Shown: positions 7,158 to 14,426, counted from the stretch's first letter. The stretch is DNA of 22,864 nucleotides from Nitrososphaerota archaeon (GCA_016126025.1 JAEFDA010000034.1:1-22864); one strand, 5' to 3'. Numbers and translations are program-made. Notes: generated from the letters alone by a model not told the origin.

Positions 7158-8189
7158 GTGAGCGACAAGCCCAACAATCCCGAGAACGACAAGGAACAGG
7201 AGGACTCCACAGAACAGGACTCCACAGAACAGGAAACGAGCGCGTCCGGAGAGCAGGCCGAGACATCCGGTGACGCGGCTCCGGCAGAGGACGAATCCGA
7301 CGGCAAGACCGAGGCGGAGTCCCCCGACGCCGCCGTGCCAGCGCCTGACCGGGGCGGGGAACGATTCCCGGATCTGGAGAGGGCCCCGACCAAGTCCACA
7401 GGCAGGGGCATGTACGCGGCCTTGGTGGCGACGGTGGGCGTGGCGGCCTTCTTTGCGGGTCTCTCGGTTCCCGTGCTCAACCAGGATCCCGTAACCATGT
7501 CAGATTTGGACCAGGCCCTGCTCTTCCTAGAGGACAAGATAGACCAGCTCTCCGGCGACCTGCAAAAGCTCGAGGACACCATGCTGACGGACCCCAACGC
7601 TCCCGCGCCCCAGTCACAGCCGGTCATAACCGCAGACGACGATCCCGTACTGGGCAGCGTTGATGCGCCCGTCACCATGATCGAGTTCTCGGACTTCCAG
7701 TGCCCGTTCTGCGCCCGGTTCTACAGCGAGACGCTGCCGCTCATCAAGGCCAACTTTATCGACACCGGCTTGGTCAAGATGGTCTACCGGGACTTTCCGC
7801 TCCAGAGCATACATCCCAACGCCATCCCCGCCGCCGTCGCCTCGGAGTGCGCCGACGAGCAGGGGACCTACTGGGAGTACCACGACATACTTTTTGAGAA
7901 TGTCTCGGTCTGGGGGCCCATGGATATACCCGGCGCCGTGGAGCAGTTCAAGGCTTATGCGGCGGATCTGGGACTGGACACCGAAACGTTCTCCGAGTGC
8001 GTGGACACTGGCAAGTACGTGGCCGAGGTAACCGACGACTACGCCGACGGCGTGGCGTACGGCGTCACCGGGACGCCAGCCTTCTTTCTGGGCAGCGAGC
8101 AGACCGGATACTTCCCGATATCGGGTGCCCGGCCATACCCCGAGTTTCAGTTCGCCATAGAGCAGATACTGGGGGCCATCTCTCAATAA
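7158..8189 (+). CDS. Membrane-anchored DsbA-like thiol-disulfide oxidoreductase
   Basis: A 343-aa protein with a cytoplasmic acidic Glu/Ser/Thr/Asp-rich region (about 1-80), one membrane helix (about 85-107, YAALVATVGVAAFFAGLSVP), a short helical linker (DKIDQLSGDLQKLED), and an extracellular thioredoxin-fold domain of the DsbA/DSBA-like class (about 155-343). The active site is C182-P-F-C185 in DFQCPFCARFY, and the cis-Pro loop is TGTPAFF. Two further Cys (in SECAD and SECVD) could form a structural disulfide. It likely makes or shuffles disulfides in proteins outside the membrane, such as the two Sec-exported proteins encoded in this window. The N-terminal region contains a perfect 15-bp tandem duplication (7202-7231) encoding repeated DSTEQ. 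GTG 7158 is chosen from its TATA box. Confidence 0.93.
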   Translation: MSDKPNNPENDKEQEDSTEQDSTEQETSASGEQAETSGDAAPAEDESDGKTEAESPDAAVPAPDRGGERFPDLERAPTKSTGRGMYAALVATVGVAAFFAGLSVPVLNQDPVTMSDLDQALLFLEDKIDQLSGDLQKLEDTMLTDPNAPAPQSQPVITADDDPVLGSVDAPVTMIEFSDFQCPFCARFYSETLPLIKANFIDTGLVKMVYRDFPLQSIHPNAIPAAVASECADEQGTYWEYHDILFENVSVWGPMDIPGAVEQFKAYAADLGLDTETFSECVDTGKYVAEVTDDYADGVAYGVTGTPAFFLGSEQTGYFPISGARPYPEFQFAIEQILGAISQ

Positions 8190-8202
8190 AAAACAACATT
8201 CG

Positions 8203-8210
8203 TTTATATT
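8203..8210 (+). promoter_or_regulatory. TATA box of the helicase operon
   Basis: TTTATATT is the only good TATA box before the helicase. Its centre is about 30 nt before the ATG at 8237 but about 80 nt before the helicase ATG at 8287, so this operon has a transcribed leader, unlike its neighbours. Confidence 0.6.
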
Positions 8211-8236
8211 ACCGGCGCCGTTCTCTGCATTTGGAA

Positions 8237-8290
8237 ATGACGGCTGAGCGTGCAATGGCATTTGGTCGTCGCACGAGTAGAGCAATATGA
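8237..8290 (+). CDS. 17-aa upstream peptide coupled to the helicase start
   Basis: ATG at 8237 opens a 17-codon basic reading frame (MTAERAMAFGRRTSRAI). Its TGA stop at 8288-8290 overlaps the helicase ATG at 8287 as ATGA. The TATA box at 8203-8210 predicts a transcript starting a few bases before 8237, so this peptide would be translated first from a nearly leaderless end, and ribosomes would then reinitiate at the helicase. No Shine-Dalgarno is evident before the helicase ATG (GAGTAGAGCAAT precedes it). Whether the peptide itself has a role or only delivers ribosomes is unknown; it could be a chance frame in a regulatory leader. Confidence 0.4.
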   Translation: MTAERAMAFGRRTSRAI

Positions 8291-9582
8291 CAAAGTTTGA
8301 GGAACTGGGCGTAAGCCAAGATATACTGAAGGCAATAGAGGAGATGGGCTTTGAGGATCCCTTCCCCATACAGGAAGCGGCCATACCCGTGTTGCTCACG
8401 GGCAGGGACGTGGTGGGCCAGGCGCACACCGGATCCGGCAAGACCGCCGCGTACGCGGTCTCCATGCTCCAAGACATAAAGCCGGACCGCACCATACAGG
8501 GTTTGGTGCTGGCCCCCACCAGAGAGCTGGCCATGCAGATCACCGACGCCATACGCGAGTTCGGCAGGTACACCGACATCCGGGTGGCCACCATATACGG
8601 CGGCCAGGGCATGAACGTGCAGACCGACGCGTTGGAGAGGGGCGTGGAGATACTGGTGGCCACGCCCGGCCGGCTCATAGACCACCTCAAGCGCGGGACC
8701 ATAGAGATGAACGACGTACGACACGTCGTGCTAGACGAGGCCGACACCATGTTGGACATGGGATTCATTGACGACATCCAGTTCATACTGGACCTGACCC
8801 CCGAAGAGAAGGTCATGTCGCTCTTCTCGGCCACCATGCCCGTGGAGATACTGCGGCTCTCCGAGGACTACCTGAAAAACCCTAAGCACTTCCTGCTGGA
8901 CGCCGACGACCTGAGCGGCGAGGGGATAGACCAGTCGTTCCTGATACTGCGGGACCGCGAGAAGGAGAAGCACCTGCTGGACTTTATCAACAAGACTCAG
9001 GGCCAGAAGATAGTCTTCTGCTCCACCAAGTACCGCACCCGGGACGTGGTCCGGATGCTCCACCGGGCCAAGATGGACGCGGTAGCCATAGAGGGCGACA
9101 TGTCCCAGCACCGCCGGGAGCTCTCGATGGGCAAATTCCGCAGCGGCACTGCCGAGATACTGGTGGCCACCGACGTAGCCTCCCGGGGCATAGACGTGCC
9201 CCAGGTACAGCTGGTGATAAACTACGACGTCCCCAATCAGGATCTGGTCTACTTCCACCGCATCGGCAGGACCGCCCGGGCTGGGGCCAAGGGCAAAGCC
9301 ATCACCTTCGTCTCATACTCGTCGGTCTCCGACTGGAACATGATAAAGCGGCAGATCAAGGTGGAGCTCACCGACCTGAACAAGGAGATGGGCATAGAGG
9401 TCAACATACCCGACCCCCTGAAGCGGCAGGTGGTCCCCCGGCGGCACGGACAGTCGCATCGAAGTGGCTCGGGCGGAGGCCGTGGCGGCTTTGGGCGCGG
9501 CCGTGGCGGGCCGCGTGGCGGCTTTGGGCGCGGGCGCGGTGACGGCGGAGGCCGTGGCGGCTTTGGGCGCGGCCGAGACTAG
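8287..9582 (+). CDS. DEAD-box ATP-dependent RNA helicase with RGG tail
   Basis: A 431-aa superfamily-2 helicase that unwinds or remodels RNA duplexes using ATP, expected in ribosome assembly or mRNA handling. All motifs are present: Q motif (FEELGVSQDILK to PFPIQ, about 4-29), motif I AHTGSGKT (46-53), Ia PTRELAMQ (77-84), Ib TPGR (126-129), II DEAD (150-153), III SAT (181-183), IV IVFCSTK, V ATDVASRGIDV and VI HRIGRTARAG. From about residue 382 the tail is basic and then Gly/Arg-rich, with three GGFGRGRG-like repeats, typical of RNA-binding RGG regions. It heads a likely operon with the two small genes behind it (19-nt gap, then overlap). The leader and upstream peptide suggest translational control. 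Start ATG 8287 matches the conserved N-terminus. Confidence 0.97.
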   Translation: MTKFEELGVSQDILKAIEEMGFEDPFPIQEAAIPVLLTGRDVVGQAHTGSGKTAAYAVSMLQDIKPDRTIQGLVLAPTRELAMQITDAIREFGRYTDIRVATIYGGQGMNVQTDALERGVEILVATPGRLIDHLKRGTIEMNDVRHVVLDEADTMLDMGFIDDIQFILDLTPEEKVMSLFSATMPVEILRLSEDYLKNPKHFLLDADDLSGEGIDQSFLILRDREKEKHLLDFINKTQGQKIVFCSTKYRTRDVVRMLHRAKMDAVAIEGDMSQHRRELSMGKFRSGTAEILVATDVASRGIDVPQVQLVINYDVPNQDLVYFHRIGRTARAGAKGKAITFVSYSSVSDWNMIKRQIKVELTDLNKEMGIEVNIPDPLKRQVVPRRHGQSHRSGSGGGRGGFGRGRGGPRGGFGRGRGDGGGRGGFGRGRD

Positions 9583-9601
9583 GCTATCCCAGGGGGCACC
9601 G

Positions 9602-9895
9602 ATGACCGAGGCGAAGATACAGTACGAGGGCACGGTCTGGGCCATCGACCACAAGTACCCCCAGCCGCTGGTGGACCACGCCCTACACAAGCTGGAGCAG
9701 CACGGAATAGACCGCGGCGACATAACCATCACCGACTCGCCCTCCGACGTCAAGGTGGGGGCCATAGTGGTGGAGATATGGCCCTACCACCTAGACGTGG
9801 CCCGGGTCAGAACTGTCCGCAACGAGTCGTTCATCAGTGGTACCATCCTGACGATAGAGCTAAAATTGGACGACGACGGCAACTACACGGATTGA
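9602..9895 (+). CDS. 97-aa soluble protein of unknown function
   Basis: Starts 19 nt after the helicase stop, with a G-rich AGGGGG about eight bases before the ATG as a weak ribosome site. The protein (opening MTEAKIQYEGTVWAID) is soluble and mixed alpha/beta with several Val/Ile strands (VKVGAIVVEIWPYHL, ISGTILTIELKL) and an acidic end. It has no Cys and no membrane segment. I recognise no family. Co-transcription with the helicase suggests a link to RNA work, but that is inference. An upstream extension of the frame to 9464 is only the helicase Gly/Arg tail read in another frame, so I start at 9602. Confidence 0.8.
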   Translation: MTEAKIQYEGTVWAIDHKYPQPLVDHALHKLEQHGIDRGDITITDSPSDVKVGAIVVEIWPYHLDVARVRTVRNESFISGTILTIELKLDDDGNYTD

Positions 9896-10374
9896 GAGCG
9901 GGCATACTGATTCTGGCCGGTGCGGTGGCCATCGCCGCCGCCATAGGTTGGTACCAGTACGAGGCAGAGCAGACCCGCCAGCACGGGTTCGCGTTCGGAA
10001 ACGATCTCCAACAGATACAGGACGACGTAAAGTCACTCCAGAACGGCTTTTACGCCTCCATAGAAGCCTGGGAGGAAGGCTCCATCGACAAGGAGGTACT
10101 CCTGAATGAGCTGGGCGGGCACGTGGCCGAGTTCGAGGACATACTGGCCAGGTACGACTCCCTGGAGCCGCCGGAGGGCTTTGCGGGGGCGGTGAACCTC
10201 TTCCGGCTCTCCTCGCAGTCCCAGATGGAGAGCGACCACAACTACATAGAGTGGCTGGCCTCCGGGGACCAGGCCGCCAAGACCCGCTCGGACCTCCAGC
10301 TGGAGGAGTCATTCGACTTGGAGATGGCGGCGCTGGCCGAGTTCAACCTGGCCAGGGACGGGCCCGCTCCCTGA
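9892..10374 (+). CDS. 160-aa membrane-anchored helical protein, unknown function
   Basis: The best start is TTG at 9892, whose last two bases belong to the TGA stop of the 97-aa gene (TTGA overlap), giving translational coupling. The product opens with one hydrophobic segment (AGILILAGAVAIAAAIGWY) that is either a signal anchor or an uncleaved signal, followed by an acidic, mainly helical region (about 25-160) predicted to lie outside the membrane, with heptad-like spacing around NDLQQIQDDVKSLQNGFY. No catalytic motif or Cys is visible and I recognise no family. It is the last gene of the helicase operon. A small extracytoplasmic sensor-like or scaffold role is possible but unsupported. Confidence 0.7.
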   Translation: MRAGILILAGAVAIAAAIGWYQYEAEQTRQHGFAFGNDLQQIQDDVKSLQNGFYASIEAWEEGSIDKEVLLNELGGHVAEFEDILARYDSLEPPEGFAGAVNLFRLSSQSQMESDHNYIEWLASGDQAAKTRSDLQLEESFDLEMAALAEFNLARDGPAP

Positions 10375-10508
10375 CACCGGGCGGGGTGGCCCGCGCGGCG
10401 TATGCAGTCCAATCCCACCCTGCATCAGGCATAGGAGACTGCCGCGCGGCGCTGATCCCTGTCCGTTGGGTCCGTGGCCCGGACGCGTGCCGCCGGCTTC
10501 ATGGAATG

Positions 10509-10516
10509 GTATAATA
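10509..10516 (+). promoter_or_regulatory. TATA box of the iron-ADH-family gene
   Basis: GTATAATA is centred about 28 nt before the ATG at 10541 and supports that start over an upstream in-frame ATG at 10466. Confidence 0.6.
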
Positions 10517-10540
10517 GTAATCCGCCGCCGTCGCCGAACA

Positions 10541-11485
10541 ATGAATACCGTAAGGATTCCCAAGATAATCAACTTCGGCGAGGACTCGCTGGGCAGCACC
10601 GAATACCCCAACAACGCCCTGATAGTGACCACCGCCCCCCCGTCCCTCTCGGACAAGTGGATATCCAAGATGGGCATCAAAGACTACATGCTGTACGACA
10701 AGGTGACTCCCGAACCGTCCATAGGAGACGTCGAGGGAGTCATATCAGAGTACAAGGACAAGGACCCCTCTGCCCTGATAGGGTTGGGCGGTGGAAGCTC
10801 CATGGATGTGGTAAAGTATGCCGCGCCCATGCTGAACAAGCCCAAGATCCTGATACCCACCACCTTCGGAACCGGGGCGGAGATGACCACCTACTGCGTA
10901 CTCAAGTTTGACGGCAAGAAGAAGCTGCTCCGCGAGGACAAGTTCCTCGCAGACATGGCCGTGGTGGACTCGTACTTTATGGACGGAACACCCCAGCAGA
11001 TCGTAAACAACTCGGTATGCGACGCACTGGCGCAGGCCTCCGAGGGGCACGACAGCAAGCTGGGAAACGACTTGACCCGGATGTTCTGCAAGAAGGCCTT
11101 CGACAAGCTGTACGACGCCATCATGAACGACCGGCCGCAGGACTACCCGTACGGCTCCATGCTCTCGGGCATAGGCTTCGGCAACTGTTCCACCACCCTA
11201 GGCCACGCGCTCTCCTACGTCTTCTCCAACGAGGGCGTTCCCCACGGATACTCGCTGTCCTCGTGCACAACCATAGCACACAAGTTCAACGGATCCCAAT
11301 TCTACACAAGGTTCAAGGAGTGCATGGAAAAGCTTGGCTTTGAGCGGATGGATCTGAAGGCCAACGTCTCCGAGGCCGCCGACGTCGTAATGACCGACCG
11401 CGGGCACTTGGATCCCAACCCAATACCTGTATCCAAGGAAGATATCATGCAGTGCCTCAACGACATAAAGGCAGGAAACCTCTAG
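10541..11485 (+). CDS. Iron-containing alcohol dehydrogenase family reductase (candidate succinate/malonate semialdehyde reductase)
   Basis: A 314-aa NAD(P)H-dependent dehydrogenase of the Fe-ADH family. The nucleotide-binding loop is G81-LGGGSSMD-89 and the second conserved loop PTTFGTGAE is at 106-114. Metal ligands should be Asp, His, His, His: D161, H222 (in LGHALSY) and H235 (in GVPHGYS) are in place, but the first His position is Q165 in DALAQASEGH. In ammonia-oxidising archaea a family member reduces succinate and malonate semialdehydes in the 3-hydroxypropionate/4-hydroxybutyrate CO2-fixation cycle, which makes that the leading guess here. The family is usually about 380 aa; this one is shorter at the C-terminus. 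Single-gene unit with its own TATA box and a T6 run just after the stop; convergent with lysW. Confidence 0.85.
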   Translation: MNTVRIPKIINFGEDSLGSTEYPNNALIVTTAPPSLSDKWISKMGIKDYMLYDKVTPEPSIGDVEGVISEYKDKDPSALIGLGGGSSMDVVKYAAPMLNKPKILIPTTFGTGAEMTTYCVLKFDGKKKLLREDKFLADMAVVDSYFMDGTPQQIVNNSVCDALAQASEGHDSKLGNDLTRMFCKKAFDKLYDAIMNDRPQDYPYGSMLSGIGFGNCSTTLGHALSYVFSNEGVPHGYSLSSCTTIAHKFNGSQFYTRFKECMEKLGFERMDLKANVSEAADVVMTDRGHLDPNPIPVSKEDIMQCLNDIKAGNL

Positions 11486-11488
11486 ACA

Positions 11489-11494
11489 TTTTTT
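11489..11494 (+). terminator. T-run terminator after the iron-ADH-family gene
   Basis: Six T residues begin four bases after the stop at 11485, a typical archaeal termination signal, before the convergent lysW gene. Confidence 0.55.
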
Positions 11495-11516
11495 GCCATT
11501 ATAGTGGGCGTAAAGC

Positions 11517-11690
11517 CTACTCTCCCCAATCCTCGCCCACCGTTTCGGCGGCCTGAAGTGTGAAGGCTCCATCCGATTCGAGCAGCTCGTAGCTCTGTCC
11601 GCAGTCGGCGCACGCCACGATCTCTCCCTGCACCGAGTCAGAGGGAAGCGCGATGCTCGCGTCGCACTCGGGGCAGCTCAATGATGTCAT
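11517..11690 (-). CDS. lysW: LysW/ArgW amino-group carrier protein
   Basis: A 57-aa acidic zinc-ribbon protein. It opens MTSLSCPECDA, has a second Cys pair in ACADC (C6, C9, C27, C30 as zinc ligands), and ends EDWGE, the diagnostic C-terminal motif of LysW. In this family the last Glu (E57) is joined through its gamma-carboxyl to the amino group of alpha-aminoadipate (lysine) or glutamate (arginine), and the carrier then presents the intermediates to the biosynthetic enzymes in the cytoplasm. The partner ligase and kinase genes are not in this window, so lysW is detached from its pathway cluster. ATG at 11690 has a TATA box about 26 nt upstream. The gene is short enough to be missed by length cut-offs. 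Confidence 0.93.
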   Translation of the reverse strand: MTSLSCPECDASIALPSDSVQGEIVACADCGQSYELLESDGAFTLQAAETVGEDWGE

Positions 11691-11712
11691 GGGCGTCCCT
11701 CTCCACAGTATC

Positions 11713-11720
11713 TTTATAAT
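11713..11720 (-). promoter_or_regulatory. TATA box of lysW
   Basis: Reads ATTATAAA on the minus strand, centred about 26 nt before the ATG at 11690; leaderless transcript expected. Confidence 0.6.
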
Positions 11721-11781
11721 TGTTATTTCGGGCTAGGTCGTGATTCAGACCCGCCCAGTTGGGCAGGATCCCAGCCGGGTT

Positions 11782-12055
11782 TTGACGTCCAGAAATGGTC
11801 AACGGCCCTGGTTGGCGCTGTCTGGAGACGCATGTCAACACATGGCATTGACGTGTGGCGCGCGCCCAAAATTAGCAAGCGGGACTTGGTATGACGCGAG
11901 ACCCGAGTACTCAGGTGTGATCTCTGGTATGTATGGTCAAAAATTACCAGTGTTTAACCATCATTGTCTACAGATGACAGTATACTCTATAGTGGTCAAC
12001 CTAGACGGTGTGACAAGCGTAATCCACCCTTGGGGACCTGAGTCCTCGGGTCAAC
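11782..12055. promoter_or_regulatory. Cluster of seven GTCAA/TTGAC motifs in a divergent promoter region
   Basis: This 413-nt gene-free stretch between lysW (-) and the oxidoreductase at 12104 (+) holds GTCAA at 11798, 11834, 11936, 11995 and 12050, and the inverse TTGAC at 11782 and 11848. Four of the plus-strand copies are preceded by G (GGTCAA). The copies at 11834 and 11848 form an inverted pair with a 9-nt spacer. By chance about 0.5 would be expected in this length. This looks like an operator array for a transcription factor, perhaps controlling the downstream gene; no factor is identified. Confidence 0.4.
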
Positions 12056-12072
12056 GCGTGCCCATACCCAAG

Positions 12073-12081
12073 CTTTTTAAA
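12073..12081 (+). promoter_or_regulatory. TATA box of the F420-type oxidoreductase gene
   Basis: CTTTTTAAA is centred 27 nt before the ATG at 12104. Confidence 0.6.
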
Positions 12082-12103
12082 CGAACCATCCAAAGCCCCT
12101 CCC

Positions 12104-13204
12104 ATGGCGGGGCGGGATCTAAAATTCGGCATACAGAACGGCCTCAATGTAGCCCGGGCCGGCTACACCGAAGAACGCATACTTACCGCCTGTATGCTGG
12201 CCGACAAGACGGGCTACGACTCTATATTCTATATGGATCATACCAACGTTCCCCAATGGAGGAAGGCCATCGTGCTGGACCCCTGGGTGATGCTCTCGGC
12301 GATAGCCGCCGTGACCAAGAACGCGGAGCTGGGGACCTGCGTGACCGACGCCATCCGGCGGCACCCGTCCAACATAGCACTGGCGGCCATCACGCTGGAC
12401 AGAGTCTCCGGCGGCAGGGCCATTCTTGGTATAGGGGCCGGCGAGGCCCAGAACCTCAAGGAGTTCTGCATACCATTCGTAAAACCGGTCAGCAAGTGGG
12501 AGGAGCAGATAGAAGTGATACACACCCTGTACGAGTCGGACCCCGACAATCTAGTCGACTACAAAGGTAAATTCTATGAGCTGCAGTCCGCGTGCCTCCA
12601 AGCGCCATCCGTCCGTAAGCCCCGCATACCCACCTATATGGCCGCCGGCGGCAAGCGTACGCTGGCTTTGACCGGCAAGCTGGGCGACGGCTGGCTGCCC
12701 ATCGGGTACACGCCCGAGCTCTTCGAGGACCACCGCGCCCAGATCGAGGCATCTATGGACAAGACCGACCGCCCCGACGAGGAGAGGGAGCGGTTCCAGT
12801 GGGCGCTGGACATAGATGTCTACTTCTCCGAGGATGCCGAGATGTCGTGGGCCAAGATGAAGGAGGCCGTAAAGGTCAGCCTCTTCAAGCCCGAGATACT
12901 CAGGGTGCACAACCTGAAGGAGATAGAAGGATTCGACTTCAGGAAATACTTTACTGAATACTCAATGTCTGACTCGGACTGGATAGTCCGTATGCGCGAG
13001 GCAGCCACCAAACTCCCCGACTCGGTGGCTCGATCCTCCACGGCCATAGGCACGCCAGACGATATCATACCCACCTTTGAGCGGTTCATGAAGGCGGGTG
13101 TCAACCACTTTGTGATACGCTTCTGGGGAAAGGAGTATCTAGGATCCATAGACAAGTTCGCCAACCACGTCATGCCATACCTGAGGGAACAGGCGGCAAA
13201 ATAG
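12104..13204 (+). CDS. Luciferase-like (LLM) F420-type oxidoreductase, Mer-like
   Basis: A 366-aa TIM-barrel protein of the bacterial-luciferase-like superfamily, in the group of F420-dependent enzymes that includes methylenetetrahydromethanopterin reductase (Mer) and F420-dependent dehydrogenases. Visible marks: opening LKFGIQNGLN, SIFYMDHTN near residue 45, the conserved RRHPSNIALAAITLDRVS followed by GGRAILGIGAGEAQN, then IPTYMAAGGKRTLALTGKLGDGW with the phosphate-binding type loop. It is about 35-40 residues longer than Mer, through an insertion around residues 205-300, so the substrate is uncertain: a C1-carrier reductase role is possible, but ammonia-oxidising archaea carry several such paralogs. 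Start ATG 12104 is fixed by its TATA box. It is followed without a gap by the 70-aa gene and preceded by a motif-rich control region. Confidence 0.85.
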   Translation: MAGRDLKFGIQNGLNVARAGYTEERILTACMLADKTGYDSIFYMDHTNVPQWRKAIVLDPWVMLSAIAAVTKNAELGTCVTDAIRRHPSNIALAAITLDRVSGGRAILGIGAGEAQNLKEFCIPFVKPVSKWEEQIEVIHTLYESDPDNLVDYKGKFYELQSACLQAPSVRKPRIPTYMAAGGKRTLALTGKLGDGWLPIGYTPELFEDHRAQIEASMDKTDRPDEERERFQWALDIDVYFSEDAEMSWAKMKEAVKVSLFKPEILRVHNLKEIEGFDFRKYFTEYSMSDSDWIVRMREAATKLPDSVARSSTAIGTPDDIIPTFERFMKAGVNHFVIRFWGKEYLGSIDKFANHVMPYLREQAAK

Positions 13205-13417
13205 ATGGAAAATGACTGGATCGACATACTGGCCGAGTGCCGCCGCGCCATAGACGAGAGCCTAGAGGAGCTTGTGCGCATAGAGGAGAGATTTTCTGGC
13301 GAGGATGCCGTGAAGCCTGTCGGACTTCAGCAGCTACATGACATGGCCGAGGATGCCGCCGAAGCCGGCCGCATACGGCGCGCAGAGACAAGTCTAGCGT
13401 GGCGGTACGCCGGATAG
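13205..13417 (+). CDS. 70-aa acidic helical protein, unknown function
   Basis: The ATG follows the TAG of the oxidoreductase directly, with no base between them, so the two are very likely translated from one message. The product (opening MENDWIDILAECRRA) is acidic and almost wholly helical, with amphipathic repeats around DESLEELVRIEERF and LHDMAEDAAEAGRI, and ends in WRYAG. It contains one Cys and no membrane segment. I recognise no family. It could be a small partner of the oxidoreductase, which is inference from position only. Confidence 0.65.
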   Translation: MENDWIDILAECRRAIDESLEELVRIEERFSGEDAVKPVGLQQLHDMAEDAAEAGRIRRAETSLAWRYAG

Positions 13418-13793
13418 TTCCAAAAAACGCCGACATTGTCATGCCCAAAAAATGCCGGGAATTTTCTTGGCAGCCGCCCGGAGCGTACGCGCCAAATACT
13501 ATACAAAAAAATAATTCTCGGGTCAGAGATGGCGCCGATGGCAATTAGGTATAATCACTGATGTGGCAGCGGCATCAAATTCCTACACTACGGCGACATG
13601 GAAATATCAGTTGCCTGCCGGTGATCCGACACGCCACACGGCGTCTGTCAGATATCCTGTGGGGGCGGTCTGATGCCTGCGACGGTACTGGATACGGCCG
13701 TATATGATCCGGAGGGCAGCACTCCCCGGCTGCTCCGTAATACCACTCGTGCCAGCAGCGCGATTTATAGCCGACCGCCGCACCATTTCCCAC
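13418..13793. other. 376-nt gene-free stretch with palindromes
   Basis: No convincing reading frame on either strand. It holds an A-rich run (about 13501-13512), a TATA-like GTATAAT near 13550, an imperfect hairpin (GACACGCC at 13628 against GGCG-tc-TGTC ending at 13649), a perfect 12-bp palindrome ATACGGCCGTAT at 13692-13703, and the promoter of the next gene at 13763-13770. A short RNA starting near 13577 is possible but unsupported by a recognised family. Confidence 0.4.
13763..13770 (+). promoter_or_regulatory. TATA box of the split-barrel flavoprotein gene
   Basis: ATTTATAG is centred about 27.5 nt before the ATG at 13794 and decides that start over an ATG at 13704 that lies before the box. 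Confidence 0.6.
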
Positions 13794-14426
13794 ATGAAGC
13801 TGCTGGGCAAGCTGGTGATGAGATCCCCGCAGAAGATTGCAGAGTTTTTGGAGTCCGAACATGTGGGGCGCATAGCCACCATAGACAAGAATGGCTACCC
13901 CCAAGTAATACCAATGAACTTTGCATTCATTGGTGGTTTCATATACATGCATTCACACATACGCGGGGAAAAGCTGGACAACATACGGCGCAACAGCATG
14001 GTAGGTTTTGAGGTGGACAGGGAGCTGGAGTTTTTGCCGTCGTACTTTACGCACCCCACCGATGCGTCGGTGGCGGACACCCTGTACGTCAGTGTGGTCA
14101 TAAAGGGCAAGGCCGCCCTAGTGGACGACGAGGTCGAAAAGTGCCTAGGGCTCAACGGCCTGATGACAAAATACCAGCCTGAGGGCGGCTACGAGCCCCT
14201 GAGGCCCGGCGACGATGTTCTGGACCATACCGAAGTCATCAGGATAACCCCCGAGGAGATCCGCGGCAAGTACAAGGTGGGACAGCAGATGAAGGCCGCC
14301 GCCCGGACCGAGCTGGCGCAAAAGATACTGGACCGCCGCACCCCCACAGCTACGGCAACCCTAGACGCCATGGGATTCCGCGTAGATGGCGATAGGGCTG
14401 TAATGGCGCACGAACCCTCATGGTAG
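13794..14426 (+). CDS. Pyridoxamine 5'-phosphate oxidase-like flavin-binding protein
   Basis: A 210-aa protein whose first about 150 residues match the FMN-binding split-barrel fold (PPOX-like/NimA-like group). Marks: IAEFLESEHVGRIATIDKNGYPQVIPMNF (in parts: the strand VGRIATID, then the turn KNGYPQVIPMN), then FIYMHSHIRGEKLDNIRRN, a typical strand-turn-helix that grips the flavin phosphate, followed by VGFEVDRELEF. Residues about 165-210 form a helical, basic extension ending in AHEPSW. It probably binds FMN or F420 and catalyses a redox step in the cytoplasm; the substrate is unknown, and a true pyridoxine-phosphate oxidase is unlikely because the C-terminal signature of that enzyme is not seen. 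The gene stands alone with its own promoter. Confidence 0.85.
   Translation: MKLLGKLVMRSPQKIAEFLESEHVGRIATIDKNGYPQVIPMNFAFIGGFIYMHSHIRGEKLDNIRRNSMVGFEVDRELEFLPSYFTHPTDASVADTLYVSVVIKGKAALVDDEVEKCLGLNGLMTKYQPEGGYEPLRPGDDVLDHTEVIRITPEEIRGKYKVGQQMKAAARTELAQKILDRRTPTATATLDAMGFRVDGDRAVMAHEPSW

Noticed and set aside
7614..8837. 407-codon minus-strand frame across the DsbA and helicase genes
   Set aside because: It spans two unrelated genes with unmistakable motifs on the plus strand, so it cannot be a real gene product of the same DNA.
9475..9575. Short repeated GC-rich units that look like a repeat array
   Set aside because: They encode the in-frame RGG tail of the helicase; no separate repeat element or CRISPR-like spacing.
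9464..9601. N-terminal extension of the 97-aa gene
   Set aside because: This part is the Gly/Arg repeat of the helicase read in another frame; the compact gene begins at 9602 after a G-rich ribosome site.
11740..12570. 276-codon plus-strand frame overlapping the oxidoreductase start
   Set aside because: Runs through the promoter and into another frame of the oxidoreductase; no motif and no promoter of its own.
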